A DNA stretch of 53,807 nucleotides from an uncultured Treponema sp. (GTDB lineage Bacteria > Spirochaetota > Spirochaetia > Treponematales > Treponemataceae), in the NCBI GenBank assembly GCA_934667505.1, contig CAKULY010000015.1, positions 1 to 53,807 on the forward strand, written 5' to 3'. Numbering within the stretch: position 1 is the stretch's first letter; each line of letters begins with the position of its first letter. The notes below the pieces were generated by a model. That model searched no databases. It was not told where the DNA came from and saw only the letters and a program-made list of their open reading frames with translations. Below, in pieces: positions 8,647 to 16,364 of the stretch. A program made the translations under genes and the position numbers.

Positions 8647-9795
8647 ATGAGTGTTACAAAAAAGTGTATAAAAGCAAATCGTCATCAGTTAAACGGAGCT
8701 CTTAAAAAAAATGGTGTTAATATATGGCGTTATACTTTTAACGGCATTGAAACTGGCACAGGTTTAGAGCGGAAATTTTTTGTAGAACTTTCGATGATAA
8801 ATCCTTATCTTTCGCAAAATGAAGTCGTTTTGGGTTTTAAATCTAGAATGAATATTTCCGCAGATGACCTTCAAAACGTTCTTGCAGGAACAGCCTCTGC
8901 TCAGAAAATTCAAAGCGAATCTATTTTAACTCCCTCTTACGTAGTTGTAAGAGCAGGCGTGCTAGGCGCAGGCGCTAAAGAAATGTGCGAATACCATTGC
9001 ATTAGGCAGGTTGAAATTTCTCCAAAAGAATTTCAAATAAAAGTTGGAAACTGCCTTTTTACAGAGGAAAAAATTTCAGGAAGAATGGACGTTTCTCTTT
9101 CTGAATTGCACGAACAGCCGGAACTTCTTTGCAATCCTGGAATAATCAGTTGGGAACTTAGATACGATATTCGCAGTTCTTTTGATGACGGCTTTGAAAA
9201 TCGTGATTATACATGGCTTGCGACTGGCGCTAGAACTGTTTTTGCAGGAACTATTACCTTAGATGGAAAAGAATACAGCGTAATTCCTAAAAAATCCTTT
9301 GGCTATTTAGACAGAAAATGGGGAAAAACGCTGCCTTCAACTTGGATACATCTTTCTTCTTGTAATCTTACAAGCATGATAACTGGAAAAACTTTAACAG
9401 AATCATCTTGCGCAGTTCAAGGTATGTACGACGAAAAAATGGTCGTTCTTTCAGACTTTGAGGGAAAGCAGATTGCTTTTTCAGGCAATAGTGTTTATGA
9501 ATTTTCGCAATTGCCAGAATCTGAAGAAGGCGAAAAACTTCACTGGACTGTAAGCGCAAGCAATAAGTCTTACGTAATTGACATTGATATATTCACTATT
9601 GCGGACTTGATGTTTGTTCGCAGTATTGAGCTTCCTGACGGCGGAAGAAAGATTCTAAAAGTCCTTAGCGGTGGAAATGGAAGCGGAGAAATTCGCCTTT
9701 ATAAAAAAATAAAAAAGAATCTTGAGCTTATTGAGCACGCAAAAATTCAAAACTGCCTTTGTGAGTATGGAAAGATTGAGCTTCCAGAAAACTAA
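8647..9795 (+). CDS. Tocopherol cyclase/CrtC-like (lipocalin-superfamily) protein
   Basis: 382 residues, no signal peptide and no membrane segment. Beta-rich sequence with the segment FGYLDRKWGKTLPSTWIHLS (about residues 218-237), which resembles the DKNWG...W signature of tocopherol cyclase and hydroxyneurosporene-synthase-like (CrtC/AttH) proteins. Members of that superfamily bind or modify hydrophobic ligands, but many bacterial ones are uncharacterised, so no reaction is assigned. It could equally belong to a related DUF (for example DUF2804). It is an independent transcription unit between the 72-aa gene and clpB. Confidence 0.5.
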   Translation: MSVTKKCIKANRHQLNGALKKNGVNIWRYTFNGIETGTGLERKFFVELSMINPYLSQNEVVLGFKSRMNISADDLQNVLAGTASAQKIQSESILTPSYVVVRAGVLGAGAKEMCEYHCIRQVEISPKEFQIKVGNCLFTEEKISGRMDVSLSELHEQPELLCNPGIISWELRYDIRSSFDDGFENRDYTWLATGARTVFAGTITLDGKEYSVIPKKSFGYLDRKWGKTLPSTWIHLSSCNLTSMITGKTLTESSCAVQGMYDEKMVVLSDFEGKQIAFSGNSVYEFSQLPESEEGEKLHWTVSASNKSYVIDIDIFTIADLMFVRSIELPDGGRKILKVLSGGNGSGEIRLYKKIKKNLELIEHAKIQNCLCEYGKIELPEN

Positions 9796-9826
9796 TTTCC
9801 ACTATACATTTTTTTCTTGTCTTTTT

Positions 9827-9832
9827 TATAAT
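9827..9832 (+). promoter_or_regulatory. Probable -10 element of clpB
   Basis: TATAAT in the clpB upstream region, giving a leader of about 48 nt that carries a GAGGT Shine-Dalgarno just before the ATG. No CIRCE-type heat-shock inverted repeat was found, and the -35 is not clear. Confidence 0.45.
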
Positions 9833-9887
9833 TTATGATTACTTTATTCCGTGAAAGAAAAATAACTTTTTTCTGCGAGGTAATTCT

Positions 9888-12473
9888 ATGAATTATGATC
9901 AATTTACTTTAAAAATGCAGGACTGCTTGCAAGATGCAAGCGCTCTTGCCCAAAAAAATGACCACAGCGAAATAGGTCTTGAACATCTTTTGTCTGCTCT
10001 TTTATCGCAACAAGACGGAATTGTTCTTCCAATTGTAGAACGAATTGGTGTAAATATACAAAATTTCCAGAGCCAGCTTGATGACTTGCTAAAATCTTAT
10101 CCAGTTGTTACGGGAAATGCTCAAATGCGCTTTTCTGATGCTGCGCAAAAAGTCTTGGCAAAGGCTGAAGACGAAATGTCCAAGTTAAAAGATCAGTATC
10201 TTTCTTGCGAGCACCTTTTTCTTGCAATGACAAAATCTGATTCAAGCGTTGGAGATTTGCTTAGAAAAAACGGTATTACTTATGAAGCCGTTCTTGAAGC
10301 CCTGAAGTCCGTTCGCGGAAACCAAAGCGTTGATTCCCAGGATCCTGAAAGCAAGATGCGCTCGCTTGAAAAATACTGCACGGATTTAACTGCGCGCGCC
10401 CGTCAGGACAAGATTGACCCGGTTATCGGCCGTGATGAGGAAATCCGCCGTGTAATGCAGGTTTTGTGCCGCCGAACAAAGAACAATCCGGTTCTGATTG
10501 GTGAGCCTGGCGTTGGTAAGACTGCGATTGTAGAAGGTCTTGCCCGCCGAATCGCTAGCGGAGATGTTCCAGAAAGCCTGAAAAACAAGCGTCTTCTTTC
10601 CCTTGACATGGGAAGCCTTGTTGCCGGCGCAAAGTTCCGCGGTGAATTTGAAGAGAGGCTAAAAGCCGTAATCACAGAAGTTACAAAATCTGAAGGTCAG
10701 ATAATTTTGTTTATCGATGAGCTTCATACGATTGTTGGGGCTGGCGCAAGCGAAGGTTCAATGGACGCTTCAAATTTATTAAAGCCAGCGTTGAGCCGTG
10801 GCGAAATTCACGTAATAGGGGCTACAACTCTTGACGAATACCGCAAGTACATTGAAAAAGACGCTGCGCTTGAGCGAAGATTTCAGCAGGTTTACTGCGC
10901 AGAGCCGACTGTTGAGGACACAATCGCTATTTTGCGCGGACTCCGCGACAAGTACGAAATTCATCACGGAGTCAGAATCAACGATGAAGCTTTGGTAAGC
11001 GCGGCAGTTCTTTCAAACCGCTACATTACAAACCGCTTTTTGCCGGACAAGGCGATTGACTTGGTTGATGAGGCAGCAAGCCGCTTAAAGATGGAAATTG
11101 AAAGCCAGCCTACGGAACTTGACCAGATTGAGCGAAAACTTTTGCAGCTTCAAATTGAAAAGCAGTCTTTGAGCAAGGAAGACGACAACGCTTCAAAAGA
11201 GCGTCTTGAAAAACTTGAAAAAGAACTTTCAGAGCTGACTTCAAAACGCGATGCCATGAAACTTCAGTGGCAGAACGAAAAAAACAGCATCGACAAGAGC
11301 CGCAAAATAAAAGAAGAGCTTGAAGAGGCGCGCTTTAACGAGGAAAAATATACCCGTGAAGGAAACCTTGCAAAAGCCGCTGAATTAAAGTACAGCACAA
11401 TTCCTTCTCTTGAAAAGCAGCTTGCACAGGCTGTTGAGCACGACAAGGAAGTTGAGGCGAATCCAGAGCGAGAGTCCCTTTTGCGGCAGGAAGTTACAGA
11501 AGAAGACATTGCTCGTGTCGTAAGCAACTGGACAGGAATTCCTGTTGCAAAAATGCTTTCGAGCGAAAAGCAAAAATATTTGCAGCTTGAAGAAGTTCTT
11601 CACAAGCGTGTGATTGGTCAGAATGAAGCCGTGCAGGTTGTAAGCGATGCAATCCGCCGTAACCGTTCTGGCTTGAGCGACCCGAACCGTCCGCTTGGCA
11701 GCTTCCTGTTCATAGGACCGACTGGCGTTGGTAAAACTGAGCTTGCAAAAACGCTTGCAGACTTCTTGTTCAACGATGAAAAGTCGCTTACTAGAATCGA
11801 TATGTCCGAGTATATGGAAAAATTCAGCGTGAGCCGTTTGATTGGCGCGCCTCCGGGATACGTTGGCTACGATGAAGGCGGTCAGCTTACAGAAGCAGTC
11901 CGCCGCAGACCTTACAGCGTAGTTTTGTTCGATGAAGTTGAAAAAGCCCATCCCGATGTTTTCAATGTTCTTCTTCAGGTTCTTGATGACGGAAGATTGA
12001 CCGACGGACAGGGTAGAGTTGTGGACTTTAAGAACACAATTATCATAATGACGAGCAACTTGGGAAGCGAGTTGATTCTTGACGCCGACACAGATGAAAA
12101 GATGAAAGAGGCAAGAACTCAGATTGACGGTTTGCTTAAAACGCATTTCCGCCCGGAATTCTTGAACCGAATCGATGAAATTGTAATGTTCGGCCGTCTT
12201 GACAAGAGCTGCATTGGCGGAATTGTAAAAATTCAGCTTGAACGCGTTGCAAAACGTCTTGAAGACAGAAGAATTACAATTAAGTTTGACGATTCTGCCG
12301 TGGACTTCATTGCAGAAAAAGGCTACGACCCTGCGTTTGGCGCCCGTCCTGTAAAGCGTGCCGTTCAGACTTGGGTAGAAAACCCTCTTTCAAAGGAACT
12401 GCTTGAAGGAAAGTTCGCCGAAGGCTGCACGATAAATGTTTCGAGCAACGGACGTGAGCTTGTGTTTAAGTAA
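9888..12473 (+). CDS. clpB: ATP-dependent disaggregase ClpB
   Basis: Hsp104/ClpB chaperone that threads aggregated proteins through a hexameric AAA+ pore together with DnaK. It has a Clp N domain (1-145), NBD1 with Walker A GEPGVGKT and Walker B ILFIDELH, a coiled-coil middle domain (about 405-520), NBD2 with Walker A GPTGVGKT and pore loop GYVGYDEGG, and a D2-small C-terminus. Length 861 matches the usual 850-870. The first 430 bp have the local AT-rich composition, while the rest is distinctly GC-richer with C/G third positions: the 60-base line at 11641 has 36 G+C, against 16 in the line at 5221. Confidence 0.97.
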   Translation: MNYDQFTLKMQDCLQDASALAQKNDHSEIGLEHLLSALLSQQDGIVLPIVERIGVNIQNFQSQLDDLLKSYPVVTGNAQMRFSDAAQKVLAKAEDEMSKLKDQYLSCEHLFLAMTKSDSSVGDLLRKNGITYEAVLEALKSVRGNQSVDSQDPESKMRSLEKYCTDLTARARQDKIDPVIGRDEEIRRVMQVLCRRTKNNPVLIGEPGVGKTAIVEGLARRIASGDVPESLKNKRLLSLDMGSLVAGAKFRGEFEERLKAVITEVTKSEGQIILFIDELHTIVGAGASEGSMDASNLLKPALSRGEIHVIGATTLDEYRKYIEKDAALERRFQQVYCAEPTVEDTIAILRGLRDKYEIHHGVRINDEALVSAAVLSNRYITNRFLPDKAIDLVDEAASRLKMEIESQPTELDQIERKLLQLQIEKQSLSKEDDNASKERLEKLEKELSELTSKRDAMKLQWQNEKNSIDKSRKIKEELEEARFNEEKYTREGNLAKAAELKYSTIPSLEKQLAQAVEHDKEVEANPERESLLRQEVTEEDIARVVSNWTGIPVAKMLSSEKQKYLQLEEVLHKRVIGQNEAVQVVSDAIRRNRSGLSDPNRPLGSFLFIGPTGVGKTELAKTLADFLFNDEKSLTRIDMSEYMEKFSVSRLIGAPPGYVGYDEGGQLTEAVRRRPYSVVLFDEVEKAHPDVFNVLLQVLDDGRLTDGQGRVVDFKNTIIIMTSNLGSELILDADTDEKMKEARTQIDGLLKTHFRPEFLNRIDEIVMFGRLDKSCIGGIVKIQLERVAKRLEDRRITIKFDDSAVDFIAEKGYDPAFGARPVKRAVQTWVENPLSKELLEGKFAEGCTINVSSNGRELVFK

Positions 12474-12490
12474 TTTGCAGTGATGTCATG

Positions 12491-12584
12491 GAAAAGCTGG
12501 GGGGGGGATGTCTCAAAAATGTCATTGTCGTATCAAGTACGACAATGACATTTTCAGTTTATTGGACATCATCTCCAGCTTTTT
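12491..12584. terminator. Nested palindromic bidirectional terminator with a 9-G tract
   Basis: Three nested inverted repeats lie between convergent clpB and oadB: outer AAAAGCTGG (12492-12500) with CCAGCTTTT (12575-12583), middle GATGTC (12507-12512) with GACATC (12565-12570), and an inner 17-bp perfect stem (12516-12532 with 12538-12554) around loop TCAAG. A run of nine G residues (12499-12507) lies in the left arm. It probably ends transcription from both sides. Confidence 0.6.
12516..12554. repeat. REP-like palindrome, 17-bp perfect stem, loop TCAAG
   Basis: Perfect 17-bp inverted repeat containing ATGTCATTGTCG and its complement. It shares the TCAAG loop and the TGTCAT/ATGACA motif with 21-49 and 13833-13898. 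Confidence 0.7.
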
Positions 12585-12622
12585 ATCACTTCCAGTGAGG
12601 CTGTTTTTTTTTGCAAAATTGC

Positions 12623-13759
12623 CTACATTCCGCCCAAGAAGCCCATGATAATTCCGCCGATAATTAGCGAGCCGATTTGTCCTGAGACGTTCGCGCTCAC
12701 CGCGTGCATGAGGATGAAGTTCTGGTTGTCCTCCTCAAGGGCGATTTTCTGGACAACGCGGCTTGCCATAGGAAATGCGGAAATTCCACACGCGCCAATC
12801 ATCGGATTCAGCTTGTCGCCTTTCTTGCGGAACAGGTTCAGGAATTTTGCGAACAGAATTCCGCAGACCGTGTCGCCGATAAACGCAATCAGTCCCAAAA
12901 GCATAATCAGAAGCGTCTGCACGGTAAGGAAATTCTGCGCTGTCATGCTCGCTCCCACGCTGATTCCCAAAAGCAAAGTTACGATGTTTGAAAGCTCGTT
13001 CTGCGCCGCTGCCGAAAGTTTTTCAAGAACGCCGCACTCGCGGATTAAATTTCCGAACATAAGAAAGCCGATTAAAGCCGCCGCGTCCGGAATCAGAATG
13101 CTTACCGCAACCGTAACTGCGACCGGAAAAACGACCATCACCCAGTGCGGAATGTTCTTGTTCTTCGCCTGGATTCTTGTTGTGCGCTCCTTTTTTGTCG
13201 TAAGAAGCTTGATTACAGGCGGCATTATAATCGGAACAAGGCTCATGTACGAGTAGGCGACAACCGTAATCTGCCCCAAAAGATTTTTTGCGAAGCGGCT
13301 TGCGACAACAATCGCAGTAGGACCGTCCGCCGCTCCGATAACACCTATGCTCAGTGCCTCGTTTATGCTGAATCCGAATCCAAAGTAGGCGACCGCCGCC
13401 GCAATGAAAATTCCAAAATGCGCCACAATTCCAAAGACCAAAAGCCACGGACGCTCAAGCAACGGCTTAAAGTCAATCATCGCGCCAACGCCAATAAAAA
13501 TCAGAAGCGGAAAAAGTTCCGTCATGATTCCGCAGTCAAAAAGAATCTGAAGCGCGCCCGGATGCTCCGCCGTTCCAAGCACAACCGCCAGCGGAAGATT
13601 CACCAGAATCGCCCCGAATCCAATCGGCAGAAGAAGCATAGGCTCGTACTTTTTATACACCGCAAGAAAAATCAGCAGCGCGCCAACCGCAATCATCGCA
13701 AAATTCTGCCAGGTCATCGTCCCGATTCCGCTCGAAAAATAATCCAAAATCAGTTCCAT
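12623..13759 (-). CDS. oadB: Na+-translocating decarboxylase beta subunit (OadB/GcdB/MmdB family)
   Basis: Integral membrane subunit that couples decarboxylation of a carboxybiotin intermediate to Na+ export in oxaloacetate, methylmalonyl-CoA or glutaconyl-CoA decarboxylases. It shows about ten hydrophobic segments, the signature GAADGPTAIVVASRFA carrying the essential Asp, and a second signature GNLIRECGVLEKL followed by NIVTLLLGISVGASM. The start is ATG 13759 behind a GGAGG site. The alpha and gamma subunit genes are not adjacent, so the complex would have to be completed from elsewhere, or this copy may work differently. It lies downstream of a yybP-ykoY-like riboswitch. It is GC-rich for this window (33 of 60 in the line at 13081). 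Confidence 0.88.
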   Translation of the reverse strand: MELILDYFSSGIGTMTWQNFAMIAVGALLIFLAVYKKYEPMLLLPIGFGAILVNLPLAVVLGTAEHPGALQILFDCGIMTELFPLLIFIGVGAMIDFKPLLERPWLLVFGIVAHFGIFIAAAVAYFGFGFSINEALSIGVIGAADGPTAIVVASRFAKNLLGQITVVAYSYMSLVPIIMPPVIKLLTTKKERTTRIQAKNKNIPHWVMVVFPVAVTVAVSILIPDAAALIGFLMFGNLIRECGVLEKLSAAAQNELSNIVTLLLGISVGASMTAQNFLTVQTLLIMLLGLIAFIGDTVCGILFAKFLNLFRKKGDKLNPMIGACGISAFPMASRVVQKIALEEDNQNFILMHAVSANVSGQIGSLIIGGIIMGFLGGM

Positions 13760-13832
13760 TTTAAAACCTCCGTTTTGACTGATTGTCGTTATCTGCATTG
13801 CAAAGTCTGTCATTATCCAGCTTGACTTCCAC

Positions 13833-13898
13833 TGTCATCTTCGGGCTTGACCCGAAGATCTGTTGCAGGAGATTGCCGCGTCAAGCGCGACAATGACA
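13833..13898. repeat. REP-like element, two hairpins with CTTGA/TCAAG loops
   Basis: ATCTTCGGG-CTTGA-CCCGAAGAT is followed by a second hairpin (ATTGCCGCG, TCAA, GCGCGACAAT), all bracketed by TGTCAT at 13833 and ATGACA at 13893. It lies between the riboswitch terminator and oadB, so it is part of the oadB leader. A degenerate relic of another unit precedes it at about 13808-13835. Confidence 0.65.
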
Positions 13899-13915
13899 TT
13901 CTGGGGGGAAGGCAC

Positions 13916-13984
13916 AAAAAAAAGACCCTTTGCCCAATCACCCTGAAATAATGAAAATAACAGGATAATCAGGCAAAAGGTCTT
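13916..13984 (-). terminator. Riboswitch expression-platform terminator
   Basis: On the minus strand GACCTTTTGCC pairs with GGCAAAGGGTC (plus-strand 13972-13982 and 13924-13934), with inner pairing of the flanking TGATTATCCTG and CAGGGTGATT segments, followed by eight T residues (13916-13923). Its 5' arm is also the 3' strand of aptamer helix P1, so aptamer folding and termination are mutually exclusive. That predicts an ON switch. Confidence 0.75.
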
Positions 13985-14068
13985 GTTTCCTCGGTCGAGC
14001 CGAAGCCTAAGAACCAGACTCAAAGAGCCGGCTGTTGATTCTTAAGGAAGTAACTACTCCCCCTTTGC
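13973..14068 (-). promoter_or_regulatory. yybP-ykoY (Mn2+) riboswitch aptamer
   Basis: The minus-strand RNA begins GCAAAGGGGGAGTAG and ends CAAGACCTTTTGC, matching the conserved P1/L1 strands of the yybP-ykoY class (AAAGGGGAGUAG ... CAAGACCUUU). P1 is 8 bp (GCAAAGGG with CCTTTTGC). An internal stem TAAGAA/TTCTTA encloses the loop TCAACAG and a CCGGCTC hairpin, which fits L3 and P3 of the class. A UUCG-capped hairpin follows. In known examples Mn2+ bridges L1 and L3 and favours expression of Mn2+ exporters; here the next gene is an oadB homologue. The assignment is from memory of the consensus. Confidence 0.78.
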
Positions 14069-14075
14069 TTTTCGC

Positions 14076-14105
14076 AGTATGCACGGAAAATGGGAGCAAT
14101 GTCAA
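14076..14105 (-). promoter_or_regulatory. sigma70 promoter of the riboswitch-oadB transcript
   Basis: TTGACA (14105-14100), an 18-bp spacer, then CATACT (14081-14076) on the minus strand. The predicted +1 falls a few bases before the aptamer's first P1 strand, which is what a riboswitch leader needs. Confidence 0.7.
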
Positions 14106-14121
14106 GACGTAAAAAAATTGC

Positions 14122-14151
14122 TTTACATAATTTCATCTTTTTTAGTATATT
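14122..14151 (+). promoter_or_regulatory. Probable promoter of the 14216 gene
   Basis: TTTACA (14122-14127), an 18-bp spacer, then TATATT (14146-14151), giving a leader of roughly 58 nt that ends in a GGGAG ribosome site. It diverges from the riboswitch promoter. Confidence 0.5.
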
Positions 14152-14215
14152 TTAGTGTAGCTGTAGATTTTTATCTTAAAAAGTTTGCTTTGCAAATTTA
14201 ATTATGGGAGACGAT

Positions 14216-14623
14216 ATGAGTAATTTGCAGATTCAAAATGCCTTGAATACTGTTAATCAGCTTATACCTTTGGTAGAAGAAGCTGAATGTCATTTTAAGA
14301 GCGCAAGAAATTGGAGTTTTCTTGATGTTCTAGGCGGCGGATTTTTTGTTGATTTGCTCAAGCATCACAATTTGAATAAAGCAAGCGATTCAATGAGCGA
14401 AATAAATTACCTTATGCAGCAATTAAGTTTTCAACTAGGAAGCATTGAAATTCCAAACGACTACAGAATGCAGCTTGGTGGATTTTTGACATTTGCAGAT
14501 TTCTTTTTTGACGGCTTTTTTGCGGACGCATACATGGCTTCCAAAATTATGAGCAGTTTGGAAGAAGTCCAGAAACTTAAAAATAGACTTTACATTTTAA
14601 AAGCAAAGCTTGAACAGATGTAA
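14216..14623 (+). CDS. Conserved uncharacterised helical protein
   Basis: 135 residues from ATG 14216, chosen because GGGAG (14206-14210) lies 5 nt upstream and itself overlaps an alternative ATG at 14204. Helical at both ends, with two Gly/Phe-rich blocks: WSFLDVLGGGFFVDLLKHH near residue 35 and GGFLTFADFFFDGFFADAY near residue 90. I believe similar proteins occur in Firmicutes, but I know of no function. There is no signal peptide; the Phe-rich blocks could be amphipathic membrane-binding helices. It is a single-gene unit, closed by the hairpin at 14678-14731. Confidence 0.7.
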   Translation: MSNLQIQNALNTVNQLIPLVEEAECHFKSARNWSFLDVLGGGFFVDLLKHHNLNKASDSMSEINYLMQQLSFQLGSIEIPNDYRMQLGGFLTFADFFFDGFFADAYMASKIMSSLEEVQKLKNRLYILKAKLEQM

Positions 14624-14677
14624 AAACTGTTTGGCTTATTAATCGCTTTTTTATTGTGAACTTGCAGCGGATGCTAG

Positions 14678-14731
14678 AAAACTCAGTAGAAGATTTGCCG
14701 TAAAATTATAACGGCTTTTCTACTGAGTTTT
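14678..14731. terminator. Bidirectional hairpin terminator
   Basis: A 14-bp perfect stem (AAAACTCAGTAGAA with TTCTACTGAGTTTT) encloses a second stem (GCCGT/ACGGC). It is flanked by A and T runs suitable for ending both the 14216 gene and the convergent lipoprotein gene. Confidence 0.75.
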
Positions 14732-14780
14732 AGCAGAAATAGTTCAGCGTAAATTGCAATACAACTGCAGAATATGAAAT

Positions 14781-15503
14781 TTACTGATAAGTGAAACTAA
14801 CAGGCTCGCTGAAAGTGCTGCAGCTATTGTTTCCGCTGCTACTGTAATAACTGTCCGCAGACTTTACCCAGAAGTAATATGTTCCAGATTCAGAAAGTGT
14901 TATCAATTTTTTATTTGAGGAGTATGCATCATCATAATATTTTGCTGTAAAACTGTTGTTTTCCGTGCTGTAGAAAATCCAATAATATTTAACACCATCT
15001 ACCTTGTCCCAGCTTAGGTCAAGGGTGTTCAGGGTTGTGCTTGATGCTTCTACCTTTAAATTTGTTGGAGCAATAAGAGTTGTTTCGTGGGTAAAATCAT
15101 AACTAACGGCGTTGCTAAAATCGCTGTAAATATATTCTGTCCCTGACCATTTACATGCTCTTATCCAAAAGTAATATGTTCTTGTTGAGTCAAGTGTTGT
15201 GGAATAGCTACCGCTGTATGCACGTTCCTTAAGAATTTTTGCCGTTTCTGTATTTTTTTCTGTGTTGTAGTAAATATTGTAATAAAAGTTTTCTTTTGTT
15301 TCCCAAGTGATTGTTATTCCATTTTTTGTTTTTGAATCTTTTTGTACGGTGAATGTTTTAGGAACGTAGACCCCTTTGTCAGAAGGCTCTTCTGTATTTT
15401 CGATTGTAGTTTTAGGATTTTCATCAGATTCTGTTGAACAGCTATAAAATGTTGATAATAAAAATACTGAAGCCAATAATAAAGTTATTTTTCTTAGTTT
15501 CAT
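14781..15503 (-). CDS. Lipoprotein with two fibronectin type III-like repeats
   Basis: 240 residues. Basic n-region, hydrophobic core and lipobox STFYSC near residue 22 indicate a membrane-anchored lipoprotein. Two beta-sandwich repeats follow a short acidic linker; each has the pattern LSW/ITW, a Tyr-rich middle strand (YYNIYYNTEKN, YYWIFYSTENN) and a closing TYYFWVK/TYYFWIR strand, as in Fn3 domains. Such proteins usually act in surface binding or as domain spacers. The ATG at 15503 has GGAGG upstream; an in-frame ATG four codons earlier overlaps that site. No ligand can be named. Confidence 0.75.
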   Translation of the reverse strand: MKLRKITLLLASVFLLSTFYSCSTESDENPKTTIENTEEPSDKGVYVPKTFTVQKDSKTKNGITITWETKENFYYNIYYNTEKNTETAKILKERAYSGSYSTTLDSTRTYYFWIRACKWSGTEYIYSDFSNAVSYDFTHETTLIAPTNLKVEASSTTLNTLDLSWDKVDGVKYYWIFYSTENNSFTAKYYDDAYSSNKKLITLSESGTYYFWVKSADSYYSSSGNNSCSTFSEPVSFTYQ

Positions 15504-15636
15504 ATTTCCCTCCATGAAATAAGAATGTGCAGTTGATAAGGAATTTTAAAATGTAGAAATTTTTTGTTGTTGACTTTTTAAAACACAAAAACGAGCTTTG
15601 CGATGTTTTTGTGTTTGGAGCAGCTCTGTCAATCTG

Positions 15637-15658
15637 CTCCAATGGTATACCATTGGAG
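15637..15658. promoter_or_regulatory. 22-bp perfect palindrome, candidate operator
   Basis: CTCCAATGGTA followed directly by its reverse complement. It overlaps an alternative hairpin GGAGCAG/CTGCTCC just to its left (15617-15640). It lies between the divergent lipoprotein and TetR genes, 36 bp upstream of the -35 at 15694. Confidence 0.5.
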
Positions 15659-15693
15659 TCTTTGGTTTTTGTTTGTTGTTTTAAAAAAGACAC

Positions 15694-15742
15694 TTGACAA
15701 CTTTGTATAACATTGATAACTTAACAGTGTTATATTATACAA
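15694..15742 (+). promoter_or_regulatory. tetR promoter with overlapping inverted repeat operator
   Basis: TTGACA (15694-15699), a 17-bp spacer and a weak -10 TAACTT (15717-15722). An inverted repeat TTGTATAA (15703-15710) / TTATACAA (15735-15742) brackets the -10 and start region, with a weaker inner repeat AACATTG/CAGTGTT. This is a typical layout for TetR autorepression. Confidence 0.55.
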
Positions 15743-15754
15743 GGTGGATGGATT

Positions 15755-16348
15755 ATGAGAAATGCAAATCCTGAGCTAGTTTCTTCTATTAAAAAGCGCA
15801 CTCTTGAGCTTTTAATGGAAAAGGAGCCTTCTGAAATCGGAATGAGGGAAATTGCCAAGAACTGCGGTGTTTCGGCAACGGCGATTTATCATTATTACAA
15901 GGACAAGGACTGCCTTTTCCAGGAGATTTCGCTGGATTGTCTGAACGAGATAAATTCGGTGATTGAATCCGCTGCGGAAAAAGCCGCTTTCCCAAAGGAA
16001 AAAGTTCTTGCCGCAATCAGGGCGTTCCGCGACTGGAGCTTGAAAAATCCGCGCGTCGCCTCTCTTGTTATGGAAAAAATAAAATCCGCGTCGAACCTTC
16101 CGCCAGAAGAAACTGAAAAATTCTATGTCTGCAACCGCACTGGGGAAAAACTTCTGGAGCTTTGCGTTGAAGAAGGCTCTGCCCGTTCGGAAAATCCACG
16201 TTTGGATGTGGGCGTTCTGGTTTTCGGACTTTGGGGCTGCCTTCAGGCTGTGATTTCTCGCAAGTCGGAAGTCGAGTACTGGGAAAATTCCGAGCCGTTC
16301 ACCGAGCGTTTTATAAATATGTGGGCGGAAAATATTTTTGTAAAGTAA
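15755..16348 (+). CDS. TetR/AcrR family transcriptional regulator
   Basis: 197 residues. The N-terminal helix-turn-helix has the family pattern MREIAKNCGVSATAIYHYYKDKDCLFQEI (residues about 29-57, given here only to mark the motif region; the key part is VSATAIYHYYKDKD). The C-terminal helical ligand domain resembles the WHG-like subgroup. It is the first gene of a three-gene set with a secreted protein and a flavodoxin-fold reductase, so it probably represses that set and responds to a small ligand or a redox-active compound. An inverted repeat overlaps its promoter. The gene is GC-rich compared with the window (31 of 60 at 16021), which hints at recent transfer. Confidence 0.85.
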   Translation: MRNANPELVSSIKKRTLELLMEKEPSEIGMREIAKNCGVSATAIYHYYKDKDCLFQEISLDCLNEINSVIESAAEKAAFPKEKVLAAIRAFRDWSLKNPRVASLVMEKIKSASNLPPEETEKFYVCNRTGEKLLELCVEEGSARSENPRLDVGVLVFGLWGCLQAVISRKSEVEYWENSEPFTERFINMWAENIFVK

Positions 16349-16364
16349 CTAATGGGAGAAAAAT

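Noticed and set aside
9796..9887. CIRCE or other heat-shock operator before clpB
   Set aside because: No inverted repeat of the TTAGCACTC type is present; only a -10 and a normal Shine-Dalgarno.
11385..12146. Long open frame (253 codons) on the strand opposite clpB
   Set aside because: It lies entirely antisense to conserved ClpB sequence and reads as low-complexity Cys/Phe/Ser/Arg-rich sequence with no ribosome site; it is a shadow of GC-rich codons.
13145..13825. Open frame (226 codons) opposite oadB
   Set aside because: Extremely Arg/Asn/Lys-rich, antisense to a clear OadB, and no start signal.
13973..14068. Na+-I (DUF1646) riboswitch as an alternative identity for the oadB leader
   Set aside because: It would suit an Na+ pump gene, but the visible strands (GGGGAGTAG and CAAGACCTTT) match what I recall of yybP-ykoY. 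A model search would decide.
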